Source: an uncultured Clostridium sp. (GTDB taxonomy: Bacteria > Bacillota > Clostridia > Christensenellales > Borkfalkiaceae). Taken from it: DNA of 6,242 bases. The stretch covers positions 1 through 6,242 of the forward strand of contig USMU01000076.1 of assembly GCA_900555925.1 (NCBI GenBank), in the 5' to 3' direction. The notes under the pieces are model-generated. The model made no database searches and was not told the DNA's origin. It saw only the letters and a list, made by a program, of their open reading frames with translations. Made by a program: the position numbers and the translations under genes. This document shows, one piece after another, positions 1 to 5,515 of the stretch; position 1 is the stretch's first letter; the number at the start of each line of letters is the position of its first letter.

Positions 1-158
1 CTTGCGCCTAGACTGTCGTTCCCCCAACTAAACCCCCCCCCGCAAACGATACGCTCACTCTCGTCAACAATTCCGCGACAGCCGTACCCCTTGCCACGCA
101 GACAGGCGGAACGGGAGCGAACGTCAACGCTTCCATGACGATCGTAAAACTCGCCTGA
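1..158 (+). CDS. C-terminal fragment of a collagen-like/BclA-type surface protein (5' end outside window, reading frame disturbed)
   Basis: The frame closing with TGA at 156-158 reads back to a TAG at 9-11 and encodes 48 residues. The end of the protein contains NDTLTLVNNSATAV, then a GGTGANVNAS stretch and a final MTIVKLA. This pattern (TLTLVNNS, GTG-NVNAS, short hydrophobic end) resembles the C-terminal beta-sandwich domain of collagen-like and BclA-type exosporium or surface proteins of Clostridia and bacilli, from memory of the family. Upstream of the homology, the sequence runs through C5 (21-25) and C9 (33-41) tracts encoding mostly Pro. Only frame 1 is open from base 1 to these tracts, and adding one C would join it to the homologous frame, so the gene is probably longer and continues to the left. 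It is followed by a strong plus-strand terminator and converges on ddl. Identification rests on a short tail, so the family is likely but not certain. Confidence 0.6.
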
Positions 159-188
159 CGCATTTATCGCAATTATTTCCTCTCTTTA

Positions 189-232
189 TGCTCACCCGTT
201 TCTTCCGAAACGGGTGAGCACTTTTATTTTTT
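189..232 (+). terminator. Rho-independent terminator of the surface-protein gene
   Basis: A perfect 14-bp stem has arms TGCTCACCCGTTTC (189-202) and GAAACGGGTGAGCA (207-220) with a TTCC loop. It is followed by CTTTTATTTTTT, which gives a U-rich tail on the plus strand only. It sits 30 bases after the plus-strand stop codon. Read on the minus strand the hairpin is not followed by a T run, so it is not a clear terminator for ddl. Confidence 0.93.
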
Positions 233-269
233 GCCGCCGAAATTGTCGAAGAATTGATATTTTTCCCAT

Positions 270-1475
270 TTATAACCTTACGCCGCCGCGTTTTCCCACG
301 AGCGTTACCGATTGTAAGATTCCCGTAGTAATCAGATGTTTTTCTGCCGACGCATTATTTTTCAAAGCGTCCTCAATCAGATCGGTAAAGAGATTTTTCG
401 CATCGGATACCCGCTCGCAGAATAAATAATACGCGAGCGAACCGGGAACCGTATTGACTTCGCCCAAATAAAGTTCCCCTTCCGAGAGAAGAAAATCCAT
501 GCGGACGATACCTTTCAGATTCATTCTCTTATACAGTGTGCGGGTATAAGAACGAATTTTCTCTCTCGTTTCGTCGGAAATCGGCGCAGACACCCCCGCC
601 GATTTCCGACCCGAAAAATCTCCGTCCGAAAGCTCGGTTGCCGCTGAGTCTGCCGTTTTCTCCGTATTTCTCTGCGAGATGCGAGGATGAGCTTTGAGAT
701 ATTTATCTGCAAAAGAATAAATTTTTTCTCCGCAGGCGGCTTCCTCGGGCTCGGAGACAAAAATTTCCCCGCCGAGGGAATACGCCGCACAGTTTATATC
801 TCGTTTATTTTTCAAAAACCGTTCGATAATTACGCGGTCATCCAAAAGGAACGCCGCATCCACTGCCGCCTTGGCCTCCGCTTCCGTTTCCGCGACTGAA
901 ATCCCGATGGAAGAACCGAGGTGCGCGGGCTTGACGACGACGGGATATTTTAAGCGGGTTTCGATATTTTTCAGCAGGAATTTCCCGCGTCGGGCATAAT
1001 CCGTTTCTCCGACGCGTATGTATTCTACGGCGGGAATATTGAGTGCCTTGGCGACGAGCTTCGTCAGCGTCTTATCCATGAACATACCGGACGCCGTCAA
1101 TTCGGGAGACGCGAGCGGAATTTCGTTCATCTGCATCAGAGCCGAAACGCCTCCGCCCTCCCCCAATCCTCCGTGGCAGCAGTTGAGCGCCGCATCTATT
1201 TTTCCCTTATTCTTAGCCTTCGTTTTTGCGCCGTTGAACGCATACATGGTACCCCCGTCAAAAAATATCCGTTCAAAGGATGAAAAGTCGCGTTTTTTAA
1301 AAATGTTTAAGTCCGTCATCTTCGGCGAAGTATACATACCTCCGTCGGTATGAATATATACGGGTACGGGAATAAATTTTTCTCTGTCTATGAGATTGAG
1401 CACAAATACGCCCGTCAATACGGAAATTTCGTTTTCGCAGGACTTTCCGCCGAACAATACCGCTACTTTACGCAT
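270..1475 (-). CDS. ddl: D-alanine--D-alanine ligase (Ddl), with an unusual insert
   Basis: This is a 401-residue ATP-grasp ligase making D-Ala-D-Ala in the cytoplasm for peptidoglycan. The N-terminal GGKSCENEIS (9-18) carries the Glu/Ser pair that holds the first D-Ala. CCHGGLGEGGG (99-109) replaces the usual HGxxGEDG, so the Asp is lost. MDKTLTK is at 133-139 and VKPAHLGSSIGI (181-192) is the ATP-binding lysine and glycine/serine loop. SFADKY (254-259) is the omega loop; its Tyr fits D-Ala-D-Ala rather than D-Ala-D-Lac ligases. RMDF and GEVNTVPG (325-345) supply the metal-binding Asp, Glu and Asn. Residues ~261-295 form a Ser/Thr/Glu-rich insert that most Ddl proteins lack, making this one longer than the usual 300-370. 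The ATG at 1475 is chosen because GGAGGTG lies 7 bases upstream; a TTG six codons earlier would lie upstream of that site. It follows murF by 164 bases and supplies MurF's dipeptide substrate. Confidence 0.95.
   Translation of the reverse strand: MRKVAVLFGGKSCENEISVLTGVFVLNLIDREKFIPVPVYIHTDGGMYTSPKMTDLNIFKKRDFSSFERIFFDGGTMYAFNGAKTKAKNKGKIDAALNCCHGGLGEGGGVSALMQMNEIPLASPELTASGMFMDKTLTKLVAKALNIPAVEYIRVGETDYARRGKFLLKNIETRLKYPVVVKPAHLGSSIGISVAETEAEAKAAVDAAFLLDDRVIIERFLKNKRDINCAAYSLGGEIFVSEPEEAACGEKIYSFADKYLKAHPRISQRNTEKTADSAATELSDGDFSGRKSAGVSAPISDETREKIRSYTRTLYKRMNLKGIVRMDFLLSEGELYLGEVNTVPGSLAYYLFCERVSDAKNLFTDLIEDALKNNASAEKHLITTGILQSVTLVGKRGGVRL
573..610. repeat. Perfect 14-bp inverted repeat inside ddl
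   Basis: Arms GTCGGAAATCGGCG (573-586) and CGCCGATTTCCGAC (597-610) are exact reverse complements around a 10-base loop. It lies at the C-terminal edge of the extra segment of Ddl (about residues 289-301) and would form a strong hairpin in the ddl mRNA. There is no T run after it on either strand, so it is not a typical terminator. Confidence 0.85.
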
Positions 1476-1482
1476 AAAAAAA

Positions 1483-1489
1483 CACCTCC
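1483..1489 (-). promoter_or_regulatory. Ribosome binding site fixing the ddl start
   Basis: On the minus strand GGAGGTG lies 7 bases before the ATG at 1475, an ideal distance, with a T-rich spacer. It settles the start at MRKVAVLFGG rather than at the upstream TTG (1491-1493). Confidence 0.9.
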
Positions 1490-1513
1490 GCAAAAAGAAA
1501 TTTTTTCGCTTTG

Positions 1514-1552
1514 GTGTTTTCCGTTTTTCAGAGGATTCGTGTTTCCGTTTTT
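1514..1552. repeat. Short direct repeat in the murF-ddl gap
   Basis: Two copies of a near-identical motif occur on the plus strand, GTGTTTTCCGTTTTT (1514-1528) and GTGTTTCCGTTTTT (1539-1552), differing by one T and spaced 25 bases apart. They lie in the 164-base murF-ddl gap (1476-1639), where I see no convincing terminator or promoter. It may be a protein-binding site for ddl control or chance low complexity. Confidence 0.4.
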
Positions 1553-1639
1553 GAGAACGTTACCGAAATCAGACTGACGATACACGTCAAATCCGAAAAA
1601 AGCAAAACCGAATGAAGCAACAAACGGCAAAGTTAACAG

Positions 1640-3256
1640 TCAATAAGCGTCGGGCAAATCGTTCAGAAACAAAACGCAGTCTCCCGTGCAGAGCGTTTCG
1701 CTCAAAATATCTTTCGCCCGTTCCAGCGTGGGGTATACGAAAATTTTATCCGCGTCTCCCCCCGCGTCGAGGTATCCTTTTTTAACCGCTCCTACCTGCG
1801 TATCCCCGACAAGGAGAACAAGGTCGAGGCCGCAGAGCTCTGCTCCGAGTTCGCCGTTGAGCGTTTCGTCCAAAATTCCCGTTTCGACGAGTCCGGGCGT
1901 CACGACGATTTTCCGTCCAGAAAAGCGCCTGAGCGCCGCGAGCGCTTCTCTCGCGCCGCGCGGATTGGAATTGTAGCTGTCGTCGAGAATTTTGACTCCG
2001 CCGCTCTCGATGAGCTGCAAACGGTGCGGAACGGGTTGTATCTCTCCGATTCCCCGTTCGATTTCCTCTTCCGAAAGTCCCATTTCCGCGGCGAGCAGAG
2101 CCGCCAAAGCGACATTTTCCGCGGAGTGTTTTCCGAGCAACGGCACTTCGGCGCGAATGGGCTTCCTATCGGGCAAACGAAGGACAAACGAGGTACTTTC
2201 CGCGTTCAGGCAGACATCGGACAAAAGCGAGCCGTAATCGGCATAGACGCACTTTTCTTTTCCTTCGGCGTCTTCCTGGGGAAGGCCGTCGATTTTTTCC
2301 TTCAATTCCCCGCCGCAGACGATTTTTTTCGCGGTTCCTTTCAAGATTTCGCACTTCGCTTTCAGGATATTCTCTTCCGAACCGAACGTTTCGATATGCT
2401 GGGCGCAGACGCCCGTAAAAACGGCGTAATCGGGTTTTACCAGAGCGCAGAGTTCCGCAATGTCCCCTCTGTGCCGCGCGCCCATTTCCGAGATAAAGAC
2501 TTCCTTTTCCGCGAAATCGGGGCTCGTCACGGTCTTGGCGATTCCGACGGGCGTATTGAAGGATTCGGGCGTCGGTATCGTCTTGTATTTTACCGACAGA
2601 AGGGAAGCAAGAATATTCTTGACGGAGGTTTTTCCGTAGCTTCCCACGACGGCCACGCGCACAATGCCGCTCTTTTCGAGTTCTTCCTTCGCCCGGCGGA
2701 CGAATTTCGCATTTCTCGGATTTTCGTACAGTCCGTCGAGAAGATTTGCAAGGCATAAAAGCCACGGAAGCAACAGGGGCATGAGCGTAAACGGCACGTA
2801 GGCAAACAGGGAATACAGCTCGCTTTCAAAAACCGCAGCAAGAAAATCCAGAAGCGCTATGACGATATAGGAAACGCAGGCGGTCAAAAGGATATACACG
2901 CCGCTGAGCCGCTTGATTCTGCCCGTATTTTTCACGGGAATTTTGAGGGCGTACTTCCTGTCCGCAATACAAAAGAGCAGACAGAACAGGAAAAAGGGAA
3001 AAGCCGAAACGAGCACCGCAGTCTTGGTCCCCGCAAAGGAAAAGCAGAGAGAGACGAGCGCCGTAGACAAAAGCGCCAGCCCGGCCCAAAGCGCGAGGCG
3101 GTTATAATATAAATTGTCCTTTTTCTTTAACCAACGCGCGAACTTGCCGTTTTGATAACCGCATTGCTGCAAGGCTCCCAGCGATTTATAGGTCGCCACG
3201 TAAAAGAAGCACGTACACGCGATACACGCGGCTATTCTCGAAAATACGTCACTCAT
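1640..3256 (-). CDS. murF: MurF-type ligase (UDP-MurNAc-tripeptide--D-Ala-D-Ala ligase) with N-terminal membrane domain
   Basis: This 538-residue protein would add D-Ala-D-Ala to the peptidoglycan precursor using ATP. Residues 1-175 are not the usual MurF N-terminal domain: they hold about five hydrophobic helices (near 4-24, 52-75, 77-98, 115-145, 149-175) with a short cytosolic-looking stretch containing QQCGYQNGKFARWL. The Mur ligase core follows: P-loop GSYGKTS (205-211), ESFNTPVGIAKT (231-242), SEMGARHRGDI (256-266), QHIETFGS and KAKCEIL (286-305), LGKHSAEN (374-381), and DDSYNSNP (425-432), all typical of MurF. Core catalytic motifs are intact, so it should be an active ligase, probably tethered to the membrane. 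The ATG at 3256 is chosen over a TTG at 3277 because GGAGG stands 12 bases upstream; the gene overlaps the hydrolase stop by 8 bases, suggesting coupled translation. Neighbouring ddl makes its substrate. An alternative is another amide ligase of the Mur fold acting on a lipid-linked substrate. Confidence 0.85.
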   Translation of the reverse strand: MSDVFSRIAACIACTCFFYVATYKSLGALQQCGYQNGKFARWLKKKDNLYYNRLALWAGLALLSTALVSLCFSFAGTKTAVLVSAFPFFLFCLLFCIADRKYALKIPVKNTGRIKRLSGVYILLTACVSYIVIALLDFLAAVFESELYSLFAYVPFTLMPLLLPWLLCLANLLDGLYENPRNAKFVRRAKEELEKSGIVRVAVVGSYGKTSVKNILASLLSVKYKTIPTPESFNTPVGIAKTVTSPDFAEKEVFISEMGARHRGDIAELCALVKPDYAVFTGVCAQHIETFGSEENILKAKCEILKGTAKKIVCGGELKEKIDGLPQEDAEGKEKCVYADYGSLLSDVCLNAESTSFVLRLPDRKPIRAEVPLLGKHSAENVALAALLAAEMGLSEEEIERGIGEIQPVPHRLQLIESGGVKILDDSYNSNPRGAREALAALRRFSGRKIVVTPGLVETGILDETLNGELGAELCGLDLVLLVGDTQVGAVKKGYLDAGGDADKIFVYPTLERAKDILSETLCTGDCVLFLNDLPDAY

Positions 3257-3968
3257 GACCGAAAAATTCCTCCGCAATCAAATTGAAGGAGACGGGATAT
3301 TCCGCAAAAGCGAAATGCCCTCCCTCCATTCGTTTCATCTTTCCCCTTTGAAGTACGGAAAGATACGCTTCCGCCTCCTCGGGCGGGGTCGTCGTATCCC
3401 GTTCCCCTTCCACCAGTAAAACTTCGTTTTCGATTTCCGCCGCGTCGCCGCGGAGATCCTCGTTGACAATTTTTTTATAGCTCTCTTTCATGAGGGGCGA
3501 AAGGGAGCGGTATTCCCTGCTGCCGAAATGTTTTTCGGCAAACCGCGGCGCAATTTTTCTGACCAGACGATACAGCCTAACCTTCGTCCTGTATTTCGTT
3601 CCGCGTTTCAAAATTACGCCCGCAGGACCGGTAAGCAATATCTTATCGAATACCTGTCCGTCCCCTTTCGCCATTTTCACCGCTACGCGGCAGCCGAAGG
3701 AATGGGCGACGACGTGCGGGCGGACGACGCCTAAAAGGCCCAGAGCTTCCTTTGTCCATTCCGCATAGTCAAACACGGAAAAGGCTTCTTTCAGGGGCGC
3801 ACTTTGGCCGAAGCCCGGAAAATCCAATGCCGTCACCCGATAAAAGGCGGAAAAATATTCGATTTGCGCCGTAAAACTTTCCTTGGAAGAAAGGTAGCCG
3901 TGAAAAAAAACGAGGTCTTTGCCCGTTCCCTTTTGTATAAACGAAACGTCGGAAAGCTCGATTTTCGT
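3249..3968 (-). CDS. Alpha/beta hydrolase, start codon apparently ACG
   Basis: This 239-residue alpha/beta-fold hydrolase has the oxyanion segment FFHGYLSS near residues 32-39 and LDFPGFGQS near 48-56. The nucleophile elbow is AHSFG with Ser90, the acid is probably Asp191 in GERD, and the base is His218 in EGGHF. The triad is complete, so it should be an active esterase, lipase or similar; the substrate is unknown. A start at the GTG of 3836 would give only 195 residues, lose the HG motif and lack a ribosome binding site. The frame is open further upstream to the rimI stop. A very strong AAAAGGAGGG lies 8 bases before an ACG at 3966-3968, and the protein from there, (T)KIELSDVSF, matches the usual N-terminus of this family with ACG in place of ATG. 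It lies 27 bases after rimI and overlaps murF by 8. Its place beside murF and ddl hints at a cell-envelope role, by inference only. Confidence 0.85.
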   Translation of the reverse strand, partial: TKIELSDVSFIQKGTGKDLVFFHGYLSSKESFTAQIEYFSAFYRVTALDFPGFGQSAPLKEAFSVFDYAEWTKEALGLLGVVRPHVVAHSFGCRVAVKMAKGDGQVFDKILLTGPAGVILKRGTKYRTKVRLYRLVRKIAPRFAEKHFGSREYRSLSPLMKESYKKIVNEDLRGDAAEIENEVLLVEGERDTTTPPEEAEAYLSVLQRGKMKRMEGGHFAFAEYPVSFNLIAEEFFGHE

Positions 3969-3974
3969 GCGCTT

Positions 3975-3985
3975 ACCCTCCTTTT
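3975..3985 (-). promoter_or_regulatory. Strong ribosome binding site ahead of a non-standard start
   Basis: On the minus strand AAAAGGAGGGT stands in the rimI-hydrolase gap with AAGGAGG 8 bases from ACG. No ATG, GTG or TTG in the hydrolase frame lies within reach, so this site decides the start and points to ACG. Confidence 0.75.
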
Positions 3986-3995
3986 CGGTTTTCGT

Positions 3996-4427
3996 TCACA
4001 ATTCCTTTTGCATGACGACCGCGTCCTCCCCGTCGGGATAGTACCTCGGCCGCACGTAAATGCCCTTGAAGCCCTCTTTCAGATACATCGTCATCGCGGG
4101 AGCATTGGAGACGCGCACTTCCAGAAGAATCACCCGCGCGCCGCGTTCCTTCGCCTCCGTTTCCAGTTTTTTGAGCAGCTTCTTTCCCACTCCGCGGCGG
4201 CGGCAGCTCTCCGCTACCGCGATATTGTCCACTTCCGCATTCTCGAACAGTACCGTCTCGCAGGCATATCCGACGATTTCTCCGTCCTCCACCGCGCACA
4301 CGCCGTAAAACAATTTGGAGGAAAAGCCCTCCACGAACATTCGATACGTCCAGGGGTCGGAAAAACATTCCTTTTCCAGCTCGGAAATTTTCAGGATATC
4401 CTCAAATTTCCAGGAACGATAAGTCAT
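3996..4427 (-). CDS. rimI: Ribosomal protein S18-alanine N-acetyltransferase RimI
   Basis: This 143-residue GNAT-fold enzyme would transfer acetyl from acetyl-CoA to the N-terminal alanine of ribosomal protein S18. The acetyl-CoA loop is RRRGVG (76-81), preceded by VDNIAVAESC. The strand LLEVRVSN (101-108) carries Glu103 and is followed by AMTMYLKEGF with Tyr115; these match the catalytic Glu103 and Tyr115 of E. coli RimI. The end, RPRYYPDGEDAVVM, is the usual RimI signature, and the length is normal. The ATG overlaps the TGA that closes the second half of tsaB (ATGA), with GGGGAGGG just upstream. This is the standard Firmicutes tsaE-tsaB-rimI order. A broader protein N-acetyltransferase role cannot be excluded, but the signature and context make RimI very likely. 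Confidence 0.95.
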   Translation of the reverse strand: MTYRSWKFEDILKISELEKECFSDPWTYRMFVEGFSSKLFYGVCAVEDGEIVGYACETVLFENAEVDNIAVAESCRRRGVGKKLLKKLETEAKERGARVILLEVRVSNAPAMTMYLKEGFKGIYVRPRYYPDGEDAVVMQKEL

Positions 4428-5070
4428 GGCGTCCCTCCCCTTCCCGCGGAGGAATTTTCCTCCGCCTGACTCTTTCGGATATACAGCGCGTTCAAAGGCC
4501 CGAAATTGCGCTCGTCTCGGCTAAGAGCCGAAACCGCCCGCAAGAGCCCTTCCGCAGGATCGGACCGTATTATTTTTTCCCCCTTATCGGAGAAACTTTC
4601 CGCGCTTCGGAACGTATATCTCTCCTCCTTTGCGAGGCGCCTTGCTTCCTCAAAGGAAATATAGGCGGGCGGATAATTTTTTTGTTCTCGTCGAAACCGC
4701 AGACGTAACAATTTCCGTGCAGAGCGTCCACGAGGCACAACGGCCTTTCTCCGTCTATCGCATTATATGCCGCGACAGCGAACGAGGTGACGGGAAGCGA
4801 GGGTTTTCCCGCGGCGAGGCAAAAACCTTTGATTGTGGAAATCCCGATTCGGATTCCCGTAAACGAGCCCGCTCCGACGACGGCGGAAAAAAAATCGCAG
4901 TCGTTCAAAGATAGTTCCGCTTCGGAAAGAACTTTATCGATCTCTCCCATCAAAAGCATGGAATGTCTCATCGCGCAGTCGGGAACATACGAAACGAAGG
5001 TTTTTCCGTCCTTCGCCGCCAATACCGTCATATATTTTGAACTTGTGTCGATTGCCAGAAAGTTTTTCAA
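4424..5070 (-). CDS. tsaB: TsaB, t6A biosynthesis protein, with an apparent frameshift
   Basis: TsaB is the non-catalytic Kae1-like partner of TsaD, with TsaE, in forming t6A37 on ANN-decoding tRNAs. The N-terminal half reads MKNFLAIDTSS, then VVGAGSFTGIRIG (64-76, usually GPGSFTGxRxG), SFAVAAYNAI and DALHGNCYVCGF. After residue 131 the frame runs off through unrelated residues to a stop at 4570. The proper C-terminus, NYPPAYISFEEAR through NALYIRKSQAE, continues in the -1 frame. The change falls at A7 on the coding strand (plus-strand T 4677-4683). One extra A gives a normal 215-residue TsaB whose TGA overlaps rimI's ATG, so the intact version is surely the evolved one. The cause could be a base missing from the assembly, a real mutation, or slippage. 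The start is TTG overlapping the tsaE stop (TTGA), chosen because MKNFLAIDTSS is the family N-terminus. Confidence 0.9.
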
Positions 5071-5468
5071 TATTCTATCTCTCTCGTGTTTTCGTCGATT
5101 TTTTTAATCCGCACTCTTTTCACGCGTTCGGGAAGGAGCGGAGCAATATTGCGGCTCCATTCCACGAGACAGATTCCGCCCATATCGAAATAGTCCGCAA
5201 GGCCGAGCGCCTCCGCCTGTTCGGGAGATTCTATCCGATAACAGTCGTAATGGAACAATCTGCCGTCGTAATCGTTCATGTATGCGTAAGTGGGGCTGGT
5301 GACTTCTTCTTCGATTCCGAGCCCCTTGGCCACGCCCTTGGCGAACACCGTTTTTCCGGCGCCCATTTCGCCGTCCAAAAGCACGACGTCTCCCGCGGAT
5401 AAAGTTTTTGCATATCCCGCGGCAAACGCCTCGGTCGCTTCGCGGGAATCGGATAAAAAAACTGCCAT
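5067..5468 (-). CDS. tsaE: TsaE, t6A biosynthesis ATPase
   Basis: TsaE is the P-loop ATPase that works with TsaB and TsaD to make t6A in the cytoplasm. It is 133 residues from the ATG at 5468. The Walker A motif is GEMGAGKT (33-40); next come SPTYAYMN and FHYDCYRIES, then CLVEWS, which carries the conserved Glu-Trp of the family. DVVLLDG before Walker A is typical. The frame is open 17 codons further to a TTG at 5519 overlapping the ribU stop. That start is rejected: it has no ribosome binding site, its extra residues are encoded by the promoter, and the MAVFLSD start aligns with B. subtilis TsaE. It ends at TGA overlapping the tsaB start (TTGA), so translation is probably coupled. It is slightly shorter at the C-terminus than E. 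coli and B. subtilis TsaE (150-158) but has all the motifs. Confidence 0.95.
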   Translation of the reverse strand: MAVFLSDSREATEAFAAGYAKTLSAGDVVLLDGEMGAGKTVFAKGVAKGLGIEEEVTSPTYAYMNDYDGRLFHYDCYRIESPEQAEALGLADYFDMGGICLVEWSRNIAPLLPERVKRVRIKKIDENTREIEY

Positions 5469-5490
5469 ACGTATATTATAATACGTACGG
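5465..5490. promoter_or_regulatory. Palindrome around the tsaE -10 box (candidate operator)
   Basis: On the minus strand the arms CCGTACGTAT and ATACGTATGG enclose TATAAT. The arms are reverse complements at 9 of 10 positions. TACGTAT occurs twice, once in each arm. The site covers the -10 box and the start codon, so a bound protein would block transcription; this function is inferred. Confidence 0.5.
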
Positions 5491-5503
5491 CGATTTTTTG
5501 CAA
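5475..5503 (-). promoter_or_regulatory. Sigma-A-type promoter for tsaE and downstream genes
   Basis: On the minus strand, TTGCAA (5498-5503, consensus TTGACA) is followed by exactly 17 bases and a perfect TATAAT (5475-5480). By standard geometry +1 falls at 5468, the A of the tsaE ATG, which predicts a leaderless mRNA. The promoter lies between the ribU stop and tsaE and would drive tsaE-tsaB-rimI-hydrolase-murF and perhaps ddl. Confidence 0.8.
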
Positions 5504-5515
5504 TAATTTCGGCTT

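Noticed and set aside
189..232. Bidirectional terminator serving ddl as well
   Set aside because: Read on the minus strand the hairpin is followed by TAAAGAGAGG, with no T run.
1565..1610. TTGACG in the murF-ddl gap as a ddl promoter (-35)
   Set aside because: No acceptable -10 box follows at 16-18 bases; ddl may be read from the upstream operon.
2024..2758. Long plus-strand open frame (244 codons) opposite murF
   Set aside because: It lies fully antisense to murF motifs, shows no recognisable domain, and follows from the codon bias of the opposite strand.
3249..3836. Hydrolase starting at GTG 3836 (195 residues)
   Set aside because: No ribosome binding site there, and it would lose the first strand and the HG oxyanion motif that are encoded in frame just upstream.
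3804..4469. Plus-strand open frame (221 codons) opposite the hydrolase and rimI
   Set aside because: It is antisense to two well-supported genes and their junction, with no recognisable domain; a shadow frame.
5477..5482. Plus-strand TATAAT in the ribU-tsaE gap
   Set aside because: It arises from the symmetry of the site; no -35 box lies at the right distance and there is no plus-strand gene downstream.
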